From positions 27,066 to 91,065 of the forward strand of contig JAEWIE010000014.1 of the NCBI GenBank assembly GCA_023387375.1: a DNA stretch of 64,000 nt, read 5' to 3'. Shown here one piece after another: positions 34,889-43,618 of the stretch. The notes beneath the pieces were generated by a model, which had not been told where the DNA came from, did no database searches, and saw nothing but the letters and a program-made list of their open reading frames with translations. Source of the DNA: Bacteroidota bacterium (GTDB lineage Bacteria > Bacteroidota > Bacteroidia > Flavobacteriales > Weeksellaceae). The position numbers and the translations under genes were made by a program. The stretch's first letter is position 1; each line of letters starts with the position of its first letter.

Positions 34889-35347
34889 TCACCTATCCTT
34901 TAGGATTCTCTCCATATTTCTTTTATTTTCTCTATCTTTTATAGCTTCTCGTTTGTCAAACAATTTTTTCCCTTTTGCTAAGGAAATCAATAATTTGGCA
35001 ATTCCTTTTTCATTTATATATAGTTTGAGGGGTACAATTGTCGTTCCTACGTCTTTGAGCTTTTTCTCTAACTTCTGTAATTCCCTTTTGTGCAAGAGCA
35101 ATTTCCGTTCCCTTTTTGTTTTGTGGTTGTAAAAAGTTCCGAGTTTATACTCTTCTATGGACATATTAATCACATATAACTCCCCTTCTATCATCTGACA
35201 AAAGCTCTCAGTAATCGAGGCTTTTGAAGAACGAAGAGATTTAATCTCCGTCCCTGTAAGCACGATCCCTGCTTCGATTTGCTCAATTAATTCGTATTCG
35301 AAGCGAGCCCGTTTGTTTAAAATAGTAACCGTTTTTTCTATCTTCAT
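34889..35347 (-). CDS. smpB: SsrA-binding protein SmpB
   Basis: 152 residues. It binds tmRNA and brings it to stalled ribosomes for trans-translation. The oligonucleotide-binding fold shows NKRARFEYELIEQIEAGIVLTGTEIKSLR, then YKLGTFYNHKTKRERKLLLHK and the basic C-terminal tail GKKLFDKREAIKDRENKRNMERILK. The tmRNA gene itself is not in the window. The gene is transcribed alone, divergent from the ABC-F gene. Confidence 0.97.
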   Translation of the reverse strand: MKIEKTVTILNKRARFEYELIEQIEAGIVLTGTEIKSLRSSKASITESFCQMIEGELYVINMSIEEYKLGTFYNHKTKRERKLLLHKRELQKLEKKLKDVGTTIVPLKLYINEKGIAKLLISLAKGKKLFDKREAIKDRENKRNMERILKDR

Positions 35348-35512
35348 TTGGATGGGGTAAAGGTACGAACTAGAAAGTTTCTCGAATTTATATAATTTCT
35401 GCTTTGTTTTTTAGAACTAAATGCAAATTTAACCCTTTTTAAATATACCGTATATATTTTTACTAAAGTTCTTTAATAAAATGATATACAAGGAAAAGCC
35501 AATTAGTTTTCG

Positions 35513-35520
35513 TATTTTTG
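35513..35520 (+). promoter_or_regulatory. -7 promoter box of the ABC-F gene
   Basis: TATTTTTG, 20 nt before the ATG at 35541. It lies inside the longer frame that starts at 35481, so that start is unlikely. Confidence 0.6.
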
Positions 35521-35540
35521 CGCCAAATTTACAAAACTCT

Positions 35541-37166
35541 ATGTTAACAGTATCTAATTTATCTCTTCAGTTCGGTAAGAGAGTGCTTTTTGACGAAGTA
35601 AACATTATGTTTACGAAAGGCAATTGCTATGGGATCATTGGAGCCAATGGGGCAGGAAAATCCACATTCCTAAAAATCCTCACTGGTAAACAAGTACCCA
35701 CCACCGGATCCGTTTCGCTTGAAGCGGGTAAAAGAATGTCAGTACTAGAGCAGGATCACTTTGCTTACGATAATTTCACCGTCCTAGAAACCGTCCTTCG
35801 CGGAAACGAAAAACTTTTCGAAATTAAAGAAGCGATGGATGCCCTTTATGCAAAACCTGATTTTTCAGACGAAGATGGAATCAAGGCAGGAGAACTTGGA
35901 GTCATTTACGAAGAAATGGGAGGTTGGAACGCCGAGTCCGATGCTCAAACCATGCTTTCCAACGTAGGGATAACGGACGATATGCATTACCAAATGATGA
36001 GCGAACTTGAAAACAAGGACAAAGTAAAGGTTCTCTTGGCGCAAGCTCTTTTTGGAAATCCAGACGTTCTAATCTTAGACGAACCTACCAACGATCTTGA
36101 CATCGATACGATTGCTTGGTTAGAAGATTTCTTAGCCGATTATGAAAACACCGTGATTGTGGTTTCTCACGACCGTCACTTCCTAGATGCCGTTTGTACG
36201 CACATTGGTGACTTAGATTACGCCAAACTTAACCTCTATACAGGTAACTATTCCTTCTGGTACCAAGCCTCTCAACTTGCAACAAGACAAAGACAGCAAG
36301 CCAACAAAAAGGCGGAGGAAAAAAAGAAAGAACTTCAAGAATTCATTGCTCGATTTAGTTCCAACGTTGCGAAGGCGAAGCAAGCGACAGCAAGAAAGAA
36401 AATGCTCGATAAATTAAACATCGAAGATATCAAACCTTCTTCTAGACGCTACCCTGCCATCATATTTGAGACGGAACGTGAAGCGGGAGACCAAATCCTG
36501 GAAGTTCAAGGACTATCAAAAACCAAAGACGCAGAACTTTTGTTTTCGAACGTTGATTTCAAATTAAAAAAAGGCGATAAAGTGGCGATTTTATCAAAGA
36601 ACTCACTCGCTATTACTGAATTTTTTGAAATCCTTGCTGGAAATGAGAAAGCGGACAAGGGTGATTTTCAATGGGGAGTAACCACAACTCAATCCTACAT
36701 TCCACTTGACAATAGCGAATTCTTCCAGGACAAAGACTTATCTCTTGTAGATTGGCTAAGACAGTTTACGAAGAACGATGAAGAAAGACACGAAGAATAC
36801 ATGCGCGGATTCCTAGGAAAAATGCTTTTCTCAGGAGACGAAGCTCTTAAATCAAGTACGGTGCTTTCAGGAGGTGAAAAAATGCGTTGCATGTTTAGCC
36901 GCATGATGCTTCAAAGAGCAAACGTTCTTTTAATGGATGAGCCTACCAACCACTTGGACCTAGAAAGTATTACTACGTTAAACAACTCTCTTGTTAACTT
37001 TAAAGGCAACATCCTACTTTCTTCTCATGACCACGAACTACTAGAAACGGTATGTAACCGAGTTATTGAGCTAACTCCTAAAGGAGTTATTGACCGAGAA
37101 ATGACCTACGATGAGTATTTGTCAGACAAAAAAATAAAAGAACTAAGAGAACAAATGTACTCTTAG
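35541..37166 (+). CDS. ABC-F family ATPase (YbiT/EttA type)
   Basis: 541 residues with two ABC domains and no membrane segments. Domain 1 has Walker A GANGAGKST (34-42) and DEPTNDLD; a charged linker follows (QANKKAEEKKKELQEFIARF); domain 2 has LSGGEKMRCMFSRMML and DEPTNHLDLESI. In domain 2 the Walker A position reads ILSKNSLAITEFF, so the normal GxxGxGKS loop is degraded there. ABC-F proteins act on the ribosome, tuning translation or antibiotic resistance. The start at 35541 (MLTVSNLSLQFGKR) fits the family and lies downstream of the promoter. Confidence 0.92.
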   Translation: MLTVSNLSLQFGKRVLFDEVNIMFTKGNCYGIIGANGAGKSTFLKILTGKQVPTTGSVSLEAGKRMSVLEQDHFAYDNFTVLETVLRGNEKLFEIKEAMDALYAKPDFSDEDGIKAGELGVIYEEMGGWNAESDAQTMLSNVGITDDMHYQMMSELENKDKVKVLLAQALFGNPDVLILDEPTNDLDIDTIAWLEDFLADYENTVIVVSHDRHFLDAVCTHIGDLDYAKLNLYTGNYSFWYQASQLATRQRQQANKKAEEKKKELQEFIARFSSNVAKAKQATARKKMLDKLNIEDIKPSSRRYPAIIFETEREAGDQILEVQGLSKTKDAELLFSNVDFKLKKGDKVAILSKNSLAITEFFEILAGNEKADKGDFQWGVTTTQSYIPLDNSEFFQDKDLSLVDWLRQFTKNDEERHEEYMRGFLGKMLFSGDEALKSSTVLSGGEKMRCMFSRMMLQRANVLLMDEPTNHLDLESITTLNNSLVNFKGNILLSSHDHELLETVCNRVIELTPKGVIDREMTYDEYLSDKKIKELREQMYS

Positions 37167-37188
37167 ATTTAAAGAGGCACATAACCTT

Positions 37189-37217
37189 AAACCGCGCTTT
37201 TCGAAGTGCGGTTTTTT
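37189..37217 (+). terminator. Intrinsic terminator with a UUCG tetraloop
   Basis: AAACCGCGCTT and AAGTGCGGTTT pair over 11 bp, with one G-U, around a TTCG loop, followed by T3. It ends the ABC-F transcript. Confidence 0.85.
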
Positions 37218-37286
37218 CATGGCGTTTTATCAAAATAGCTGGGATTTATCACTTGCCTCTACACAAGAGAAACAAAATTATTTGCT

Positions 37287-37294
37287 TATTTTTG
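37287..37294 (+). promoter_or_regulatory. -7 promoter box of recJ-nadD
   Basis: TATTTTTG, 7 nt before the ATG at 37302, so the message would have a very short leader or none. Confidence 0.45.
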
Positions 37295-37301
37295 TAGACC
37301 T

Positions 37302-39017
37302 ATGAAACAAAAATGGATTTACAGAACAGAGCCCAATGAGGATGTAGTCGATGCGCTAAGTACCTCGCTAGGTTTCGGGACTCTGGAATCTAAAATCCTC
37401 GTAATGCGAGGAATAGACAATTATCAAAAAGCCAGGGAGTTTTTCAAACCCAATCTTACGGATATACATAATCCTTTTTTGATGGCCGACATGCAAAAAG
37501 CGGTAGAGCGTATTGCAACAGCCATCGAAATGGGAGAAAAAATGATGGTCTATGGAGATTACGATGTAGACGGCACGACTGCAGTCTCCTTAATGTATCT
37601 CTATTTAAGCAAGCTGGTTGAAAAAAAGTATTTAGATTACTATATTCCCGATCGTAATTCGGAAGGATACGGAATCTCAGACGAAGGCATTGAGTTCGCA
37701 AGAGACGAAGGTTACTCGCTCATTATCGCCTTGGATTGTGGAATCAAAGCGATTGAACAGGTCGAATATGCCAAATCCTTTGGCATTGACTTTATCATCT
37801 GTGACCACCATTTGCCGGGCCCAGAAATCCCAAAGGCAGCGGCTGTTCTAGATCCGAAACGAAAGGACTGCCGATATCCTTTTAAAGAACTTTCGGGCTG
37901 CGGAGTAGGATTTAAACTCTGCCAAGGACTCAATACCATCTATAAAATTCCAGAAACAGAACTGCATGAATTAACGGATCTTCTGGCCATTTCCATTGCA
38001 GCTGATATCGTATCCATGACAGGTGAAAACCGAGTCTTTGCCAAAATGGGACTCAAAACGCTAAGAAAAACGAGAAACATCGGCCTTCGCTTATTAATTC
38101 CAGAGGAAAAACTAGCCACATACGAAATCTCAAACATTGTTTTTGAAATTGCACCAAAGATCAATGCCGCAGGACGAATCTCCCACGGAAAAGCAGCGGT
38201 AGAACTTATGGTGTCTGACAATCTTCGGCATGCAAACAAAATCGCGAAGAACATTGTGGATTTAAATGACTCGCGTCGAGAACTTGATTTAAGTTCCACG
38301 AGTGATGCGTTGCAACAAGTTTTGGATACGCATCAGGATTCCTTAACAACGACTGTGGTATACAGTCCTGACTGGAACAAAGGCGTAATTGGAATTGTAG
38401 CATCTAGGCTGACCGAGAGTTATTACAAACCCACAGTCGTATTCACCGATGGAAACAATGGAGAGCTTGTTGCTTCCGCGCGTTCTGTCTCTGATTTCGA
38501 TGTGCATAAGGCACTTGAAAGCTGCTCCGAGTTGTTTCTCAAATTTGGAGGTCACCCTGCAGCGGCTGGACTTTCCATGGAAAAAGACAAGCTTGAAGAA
38601 TTCAAAATAAAATTCGAAAAGACGGTCTCAGACACGATTGAAGAATATCAAAAAAAGCCTACCATTGTTATTGATGCTAAGGTAGAAGTTGAAGACCTAG
38701 ACAAGGACTTTTTTAACTTTCATAGAAAATTAGGTCCTTTTGGTCCTCACAATCAAAAACCTGTTTTGAGTCTAACGAATCGAAAAATAAGGGGAATAGC
38801 AAAGCAAATGGGCAAAGAAGGGAATCATATCAAATTTTACCTTCACAATCCCCAAAACAACCGAAACATTGAATGCGTAGGCTTTAAATTAGGAAAATAT
38901 TTATCTGATTTTAATACTAAGTCGTTCGATATTGCCTTTACGGCGGAGGAGAATCATTGGAAAGGGAATGTTACCTATTACTTAAACATTAAAGACGTAA
39001 AGTTCAATGAAAACTAA
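37302..39017 (+). CDS. recJ: Single-stranded-DNA exonuclease RecJ
   Basis: 571 residues. A DHH-family 5'-3' exonuclease for recombination and mismatch repair. Motifs are MVYGDYDVDGTTAVSLMY (DHH motif I region), IALDCGI, FIICDHHLPG (the DHH triad), the DHHA1 domain with GELVASARSVSDFDVHKAL and GGHPAAAGLSM, and the C-terminal OB domain. The stop lies 11 nt inside the nadD frame, so the two are coupled. Confidence 0.96.
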   Translation: MKQKWIYRTEPNEDVVDALSTSLGFGTLESKILVMRGIDNYQKAREFFKPNLTDIHNPFLMADMQKAVERIATAIEMGEKMMVYGDYDVDGTTAVSLMYLYLSKLVEKKYLDYYIPDRNSEGYGISDEGIEFARDEGYSLIIALDCGIKAIEQVEYAKSFGIDFIICDHHLPGPEIPKAAAVLDPKRKDCRYPFKELSGCGVGFKLCQGLNTIYKIPETELHELTDLLAISIAADIVSMTGENRVFAKMGLKTLRKTRNIGLRLLIPEEKLATYEISNIVFEIAPKINAAGRISHGKAAVELMVSDNLRHANKIAKNIVDLNDSRRELDLSSTSDALQQVLDTHQDSLTTTVVYSPDWNKGVIGIVASRLTESYYKPTVVFTDGNNGELVASARSVSDFDVHKALESCSELFLKFGGHPAAAGLSMEKDKLEEFKIKFEKTVSDTIEEYQKKPTIVIDAKVEVEDLDKDFFNFHRKLGPFGPHNQKPVLSLTNRKIRGIAKQMGKEGNHIKFYLHNPQNNRNIECVGFKLGKYLSDFNTKSFDIAFTAEENHWKGNVTYYLNIKDVKFNEN

Positions 39018-39600
39018 AAATATAGGACTTTTCTTTGGGTCCTTTAATCCCATTCATATTGGTCACCTTATTCTTGCCAATTATATTGTAGAGTTTTCAG
39101 ATTTGGATGAACTTTGGTTTGTTGTAAGTCCGCATAGTCCATTCAAGGACAAAAAATCGCTCTTGGAGGATCACCATCGCCTGGATATGGTACAACAGGC
39201 CATCGCAGAGTATCCGAAAATGAGGGCTTCGAATGTTGAATTCTCGCTTCCTAAACCAAGCTATACCGTAGATACGCTTGCCTACCTACACGAAAAACAT
39301 CCCTCCTATAGTTTTAGTCTTATCATGGGCGAGGACAATTTGAAAGGTCTTTCTAAATGGAAAAATGCATCCCACATTGTAGAAAACTATCAAATCATCG
39401 TGTATCCAAGACTTAGTGATGAGAAGCAGTCCCACTCCCCTTCAGAGATAAGTTCTATGATTTCCTTAATTGATGCGCCTATCATCGAAATCTCAGCTAC
39501 GGAGATTAGACGTATGATTAAAGAAGGAAAGAACGTACGACCAATGCTTCCTCCCGAAGTATACGACTATTTAGAAGGTAGCTCATTTTACAAATCTTAA
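39007..39600 (+). CDS. nadD: Nicotinate-nucleotide adenylyltransferase
   Basis: 197 residues. It adenylates nicotinate mononucleotide to deamido-NAD. GLFFGSFNPIHIGHLILANYI holds the HxGH nucleotidyltransferase site, LWFVVSPHSPFK and the C-terminal ISATEIRRMIKEGKNVRPMLPPEVYDYL are also diagnostic. It overlaps recJ by 11 nt and is followed 11 nt later by a small membrane-protein gene. Confidence 0.96.
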   Translation: MKTKNIGLFFGSFNPIHIGHLILANYIVEFSDLDELWFVVSPHSPFKDKKSLLEDHHRLDMVQQAIAEYPKMRASNVEFSLPKPSYTVDTLAYLHEKHPSYSFSLIMGEDNLKGLSKWKNASHIVENYQIIVYPRLSDEKQSHSPSEISSMISLIDAPIIEISATEIRRMIKEGKNVRPMLPPEVYDYLEGSSFYKS

Positions 39601-39611
39601 TTTCTCAATTG

Positions 39612-39959
39612 ATGAAAGCCACAGTCGATAAATTCATTGCAAAATATACAGAAGAAAAAGTAATCCGCTGGTTCAAAAAGGCCTGCATAATTGAAGCGTG
39701 GACCTGCTTCTTTCTATACTTAGTGGCCATGCCACTTAAACGCTATTTTCCAGAAGCTGATTTTGCTCTCATTTTCATTATCGTTGTGGGAAACATTCAC
39801 GGGCTCTTCTTTACCCTCTATTTGCTACTCACACTCCCCGCAAGAACCATCTATTCTTGGGATGATGAGGACTTTATTTTTGCCATCCTAGCGGCTTTCT
39901 TTCCATTCGCTACCATATGGATTGACAAGAAGCTGGCTCAATTTGATCGCGAAGAGTAG
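39612..39959 (+). CDS. DUF3817 integral membrane protein
   Basis: 115 residues from the ATG at 39612 (a TTG one codon upstream gives a spurious extra Met). Three hydrophobic segments are visible: about 25-45, 50-75 and 88-106. The pattern GNIHGLFFTLYLLLTLPA and FFPFATIWIDKKL matches DUF3817, whose members have unknown function. It is the third gene of the recJ-nadD run. Confidence 0.85.
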   Translation: MKATVDKFIAKYTEEKVIRWFKKACIIEAWTCFFLYLVAMPLKRYFPEADFALIFIIVVGNIHGLFFTLYLLLTLPARTIYSWDDEDFIFAILAAFFPFATIWIDKKLAQFDREE

Positions 39960-40091
39960 TTTTTTCTATTTTGATGTAACATTTTCTCTTTCCAACTGTC
40001 TTATTAGAACAGTAAGGAAATTTTCCTAAAAACTTATTGAGCTGATTATTAACGTTTTAAAGTATGGTATAATAATTTTTACTACTTTGTA

Positions 40092-40123
40092 TTGCATAAT
40101 ACTAAAATATTAATATATCTTTG
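40092..40123 (+). promoter_or_regulatory. Promoter of the second TonB-type receptor
   Basis: TTG, 21 nt, TATCTTTG: a full match to the TTG-N17-23-TAnnTTTG pattern. The box ends with the TTG used by the longer frame at 40121, so translation should begin at the later ATG at 40208, leaving a leader of about 80 nt. Confidence 0.65.
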
Positions 40124-40207
40124 CATAAGAAACTTCTATTAAAACAAAACTACTTAGACGATTCATCGAAATTTAATTTCCTTCGAAAGTCTGTTAAAAA
40201 AAATATC

Positions 40208-42394
40208 ATGAGAAAATTGATCCTACCCATTCTACTTGCTTGCGCCACTTATTCTTATGCTCAAACGACTGACTCAAGCAAAGTATCAGACATTCAGGAA
40301 GTCACGCTAACGAAAAAAGTTTTTGAAAAAAAATCAGATCGTTTCGTATACGATGTGTCTGCCTCTCCAGTGGCAAAAGGAAACACGGCTTTTGGACTAC
40401 TAAAAGAGACTCCGCTTATTTCAAGTACTGACGACACCACCTTAAAGATTCTAGGTAAGAGCAATGCTCTTATTTATATGAATGGTCGCAAAACGAATAT
40501 GAGCGCAGAGGCAATTACTGAACTTTTAAAAAACACGCCTGCAGAAAACATTAGTAAGATTGAAGTCATTACAGTTCCTGGCAGTGAATACAATGTGGAA
40601 TCCTCTGACGGTATTATCAATATTATTCTTAAGAAAAAACTGGATGATGGAGTTAGTGGAAATTTTAGACTAAGCAATACACAATCCAAAACCAACCAGC
40701 AAAGTGGCGCCGTATCGCTTAATATCAGAAAGAACAAACTGGGTATTTCTACCTCGCTTAGCAGTCGTACAAGCGCGCATGTGGAAGATCTACATTTAGA
40801 GAATGGCACGCTCGAGCTTCATAATTCGACCAAAGGACTTGTTAAGTTTCCGAATCAATCGCTAGGAGGCTATCTGAATTTTGATTATGAGTTGACAGAC
40901 CGTCAAAATATCGCCCTTAGCTTGAACTCCTATCATAATGATGGTAAGGATGCGAAAACCGATCTCTACAATAAAATCACTCAAAATGGAGACTCTAGAT
41001 ATAGCCTTACCCATATTGATGGTAACGAAAAATCGTCAAACAATTCTGCGAATTTAAACTATGAACTTCGAACAGATGATCTCGGCAGCAAGCTAAATCT
41101 GAACGCGGCATATCTTCATTTTGAGAAAAAGCAGTTCACACACAATAAGACCCATCTCTCCAACTCGATGGAAGAAATTTTAGATCTGCAGCAGGAGTTT
41201 AAACAAAAAACTCCACAAAAAATAGACAATTACGCGGCCACAGCAGATTATATTCAAAAGTTCAAAAAAGACTTTACCGCATCTGTGGGAGCAAACTACG
41301 GCCGAACGAAGACAGACAATGACACGTACTTAGAGAATTTAGATTTAAATTCAGGAGATTTTGTGATGGATCCCAATCAATCAAATCATTTCGTTTATGA
41401 CGAAACCATTACTGGGCTCTACCTTACTCTCGAGAAAAAGTTTTCAGACCAATTCTCCGCTAAAATAGGATCTCGTTTAGAGCACACCAGCTCACTAGGA
41501 GAAATTTTAGGATCTGACTTGAACATCGAGCGCAAATATTCCAATATACTCCCTTATGCGAGCGCTAGCTATAACATCAATTCTAGCAATAACGTCTCCT
41601 ACTCTTTTTCTAGTCGTATAAAAAGACCTAGCTTCTGGGAATTAAATCCAGTACGCCTCTATCTTACGCCTACAAACTATATTCAGAACAATCCCTTTGT
41701 GAAAGCGGCCGAAGTTTACAACCATGAGCTAACCTACATGTACAAAAACGCCTACTTCTTAATTATTGGACACAATCTTACAAGGGATGATTATTCACAA
41801 GTCCCTTTGCAAAGTGGAGAAGAATTACGCTACATCCGAACCAATTACGGCGATAAAACACAAAGCTCACTCGCTTTAGGAATGCAAAAAAGTTTCTTTA
41901 AAGGGATTTTGACCACTAATACCTCGGTAGGACTGCAACATGCTAAAGTAGATGCGTTCTTAGATACAGATCCAATTACAGGAGATAAATTTGATCCTTT
42001 CACTATTGACACAGCTACGAATTCAGTCTTTTTCCAAACGAACAACACGCTTCGACTCTCTAGTAAAAAAGATTGGTATTTAGGTGTTAACTTTTTCCAT
42101 GTGGGTGCACAAATCTTAAACATAGGAACTTTACAGCCCCTCTCCTCTCTCGACATGAACATCAAAAAGATTTGGAACGACTGGACTTTCAATTTACAAG
42201 TTTTCGACGTACTAAAAACGAATGTGGTGAAAGTGAAAGATTTGCAAAGCAATGGAAACTACAACAATGTTACTAACGATAATTTCAATCAATCCGTTCA
42301 ACTTTCTATCACTTACAATTTCGGAAACAAGAAAGTTAAAAAGATTAGAGATATTAAAGATGCAAACACAGATGCAAAATCCAGAACTCAATAA
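40208..42394 (+). CDS. TonB-dependent-type outer-membrane receptor, unknown ligand
   Basis: 728 residues from the ATG at 40208, which opens the signal peptide MRKLILPILLACATYSYAQ. There is no CarboxypepD_reg domain. A plug-like region (EVTLTKKVFEKKSDRFVYDVSASPVAKG, then IEVITVPGSEYNVESSDGIINIILKKK) leads into a beta-barrel of the OMP_b-brl_3 type found in many Bacteroidota. Ligand unknown and no transporter or SusD gene beside it. It ends at a strong terminator. The 250-nt stretch before it is very AT-rich and codes for nothing I can see. Confidence 0.85.
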   Translation: MRKLILPILLACATYSYAQTTDSSKVSDIQEVTLTKKVFEKKSDRFVYDVSASPVAKGNTAFGLLKETPLISSTDDTTLKILGKSNALIYMNGRKTNMSAEAITELLKNTPAENISKIEVITVPGSEYNVESSDGIINIILKKKLDDGVSGNFRLSNTQSKTNQQSGAVSLNIRKNKLGISTSLSSRTSAHVEDLHLENGTLELHNSTKGLVKFPNQSLGGYLNFDYELTDRQNIALSLNSYHNDGKDAKTDLYNKITQNGDSRYSLTHIDGNEKSSNNSANLNYELRTDDLGSKLNLNAAYLHFEKKQFTHNKTHLSNSMEEILDLQQEFKQKTPQKIDNYAATADYIQKFKKDFTASVGANYGRTKTDNDTYLENLDLNSGDFVMDPNQSNHFVYDETITGLYLTLEKKFSDQFSAKIGSRLEHTSSLGEILGSDLNIERKYSNILPYASASYNINSSNNVSYSFSSRIKRPSFWELNPVRLYLTPTNYIQNNPFVKAAEVYNHELTYMYKNAYFLIIGHNLTRDDYSQVPLQSGEELRYIRTNYGDKTQSSLALGMQKSFFKGILTTNTSVGLQHAKVDAFLDTDPITGDKFDPFTIDTATNSVFFQTNNTLRLSSKKDWYLGVNFFHVGAQILNIGTLQPLSSLDMNIKKIWNDWTFNLQVFDVLKTNVVKVKDLQSNGNYNNVTNDNFNQSVQLSITYNFGNKKVKKIRDIKDANTDAKSRTQ

Positions 42395-42431
42395 ACCCAA
42401 TTAGAATTCATTTCATTTCAATATTTTTGGA

Positions 42432-42470
42432 GAAAAGCCAGCGTTTAACCCTACGCTGGCTTTTCAATTT
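42432..42470 (+). terminator. Intrinsic terminator after the second receptor
   Basis: GAAAAGCCAGCGT and ACGCTGGCTTTTC form a perfect 13-bp stem with an 8-nt loop. Confidence 0.88.
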
Positions 42471-42517
42471 TAGGACTTTAATGCCAGTTCAAAATACGGG
42501 AAAACTATAGTCCTTTT

Positions 42518-42550
42518 AAAAAAAAAGTGTCTCCAATTCTAGAAGACACA
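42518..42550 (-). terminator. Intrinsic terminator of the ctlX-type gene
   Basis: On the minus strand GTGTCTTC and GGAGACAC form an 8-bp stem with one U-G pair and a 7-nt loop, followed by T9. Confidence 0.8.
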
Positions 42551-42594
42551 ATTCACTTTGATTCGGATTTTCTATCCTGATACAATTGGTATTT

Positions 42595-43518
42595 TTAAGC
42601 TTTAGGAAGGAAAACCTCCGCTAGCATGCATCGTGCACTTCCACCACCATTTTGTTCAATGGTAGAAAGATCTGAATACAAGATCTCGTTGTAAGATTCA
42701 AGTCGCTCGATTTGCTCTTTGGAAAGCGACTTGTAAGCCGTCTCACTCATGACAAGGTATTTTTTTCCCTCTTTGTTTTCCACCTGCAGCATATTGCCCG
42801 CAAATTGGTGCATTTGCTCCTCTGAAATCTCAACAACTTCCTTACCTGATGCTTTTATGGTTTCTTGCACTTTTTCTCTTTCCATTTCATCATCGATACT
42901 ATCGAGACAAATCACCACATACTTATCGGCTACACACATCATCACATTTGTGTGGTAAATAGGTAAACGTTCATTTCCCGCACTTTGATAGCTATGAAAG
43001 GCGATCGGACGGTAGCCAATTTTAAGACAGAACTCATTAAATAACTCCTCTTCCAAACGAAGTGATACCGATCCATAGGCAATCTTATTCTCATGGTCGA
43101 AGATCATGCTTCCAGTCCCCTCTAAAAATTTTCCATCCAGCTCTGAAGAAGAAAGATCAACAATTTCTGAGATTTTAAATCCTCTGCCTCTTACTTCTTC
43201 TAAAACATCCATTCGTCGCTCATCTCTACGGTTGGGAGCAAACATAGGATAGAGATAAACGCTCGCGTCACTATGAAAGCTTACCCAATTGTTAGGGAAA
43301 ATAGAATCCGGTGTATGTGGCTCCAAAGTATCTTTCACCACAATGACTTCGATCCCAGCCCCCCTCAATTTTTCAACAAATTGATTAAACTCTTGCAAGG
43401 CCTGAGCTTGGGTAGAGTCTCCCTGCGCGTTTACTTGAAAATAATTATTTTCCGCTGTTTGGGCATTGTACCCGAACGAAACGGGTTCTATCATAAGTAG
43501 TGTACTAGTTGATTGCAT
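42595..43518 (-). CDS. CtlX-type guanidino/citrulline hydrolase
   Basis: 307 residues of the arginine deiminase-related superfamily. FPNNWVSFH, the EGTGSMIFDHENKIAYGS glutamate, YHTNVMMCVADKY with the catalytic histidine, and the C-terminal nucleophile in GGGSARCMLAEVFLP are the CtlX-group signatures. CtlX has been tied to citrulline utilisation in Francisella; the substrate here is inferred only. It has a TTTG-N19-TATTTTTG promoter and its own terminator. A second hydrolase of the same superfamily lies 1.8 kb away. Confidence 0.88.
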   Translation of the reverse strand: MQSTSTLLMIEPVSFGYNAQTAENNYFQVNAQGDSTQAQALQEFNQFVEKLRGAGIEVIVVKDTLEPHTPDSIFPNNWVSFHSDASVYLYPMFAPNRRDERRMDVLEEVRGRGFKISEIVDLSSSELDGKFLEGTGSMIFDHENKIAYGSVSLRLEEELFNEFCLKIGYRPIAFHSYQSAGNERLPIYHTNVMMCVADKYVVICLDSIDDEMEREKVQETIKASGKEVVEISEEQMHQFAGNMLQVENKEGKKYLVMSETAYKSLSKEQIERLESYNEILYSDLSTIEQNGGGSARCMLAEVFLPKA

Positions 43519-43535
43519 ACTTTGAATTTAAACAA

Positions 43536-43566
43536 CAAAAATAGCCATAATTAGCCGAACGCCAAA
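43536..43566 (-). promoter_or_regulatory. Promoter of the ctlX-type gene
   Basis: TTTG, 19 nt, TATTTTTG on the minus strand: one of the best matches to the Bacteroidota promoter in the window. It lies 17 nt before the ATG. Confidence 0.7.
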
Positions 43567-43618
43567 TCTTTTCCAGTCCGATTAATTTGACTACTTTAGT
43601 ATGGTAAACTTCACACTC

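Noticed and set aside
37940..38555. Minus-strand frames inside recJ
   Set aside because: Antisense to well-conserved RecJ motifs; no independent support.
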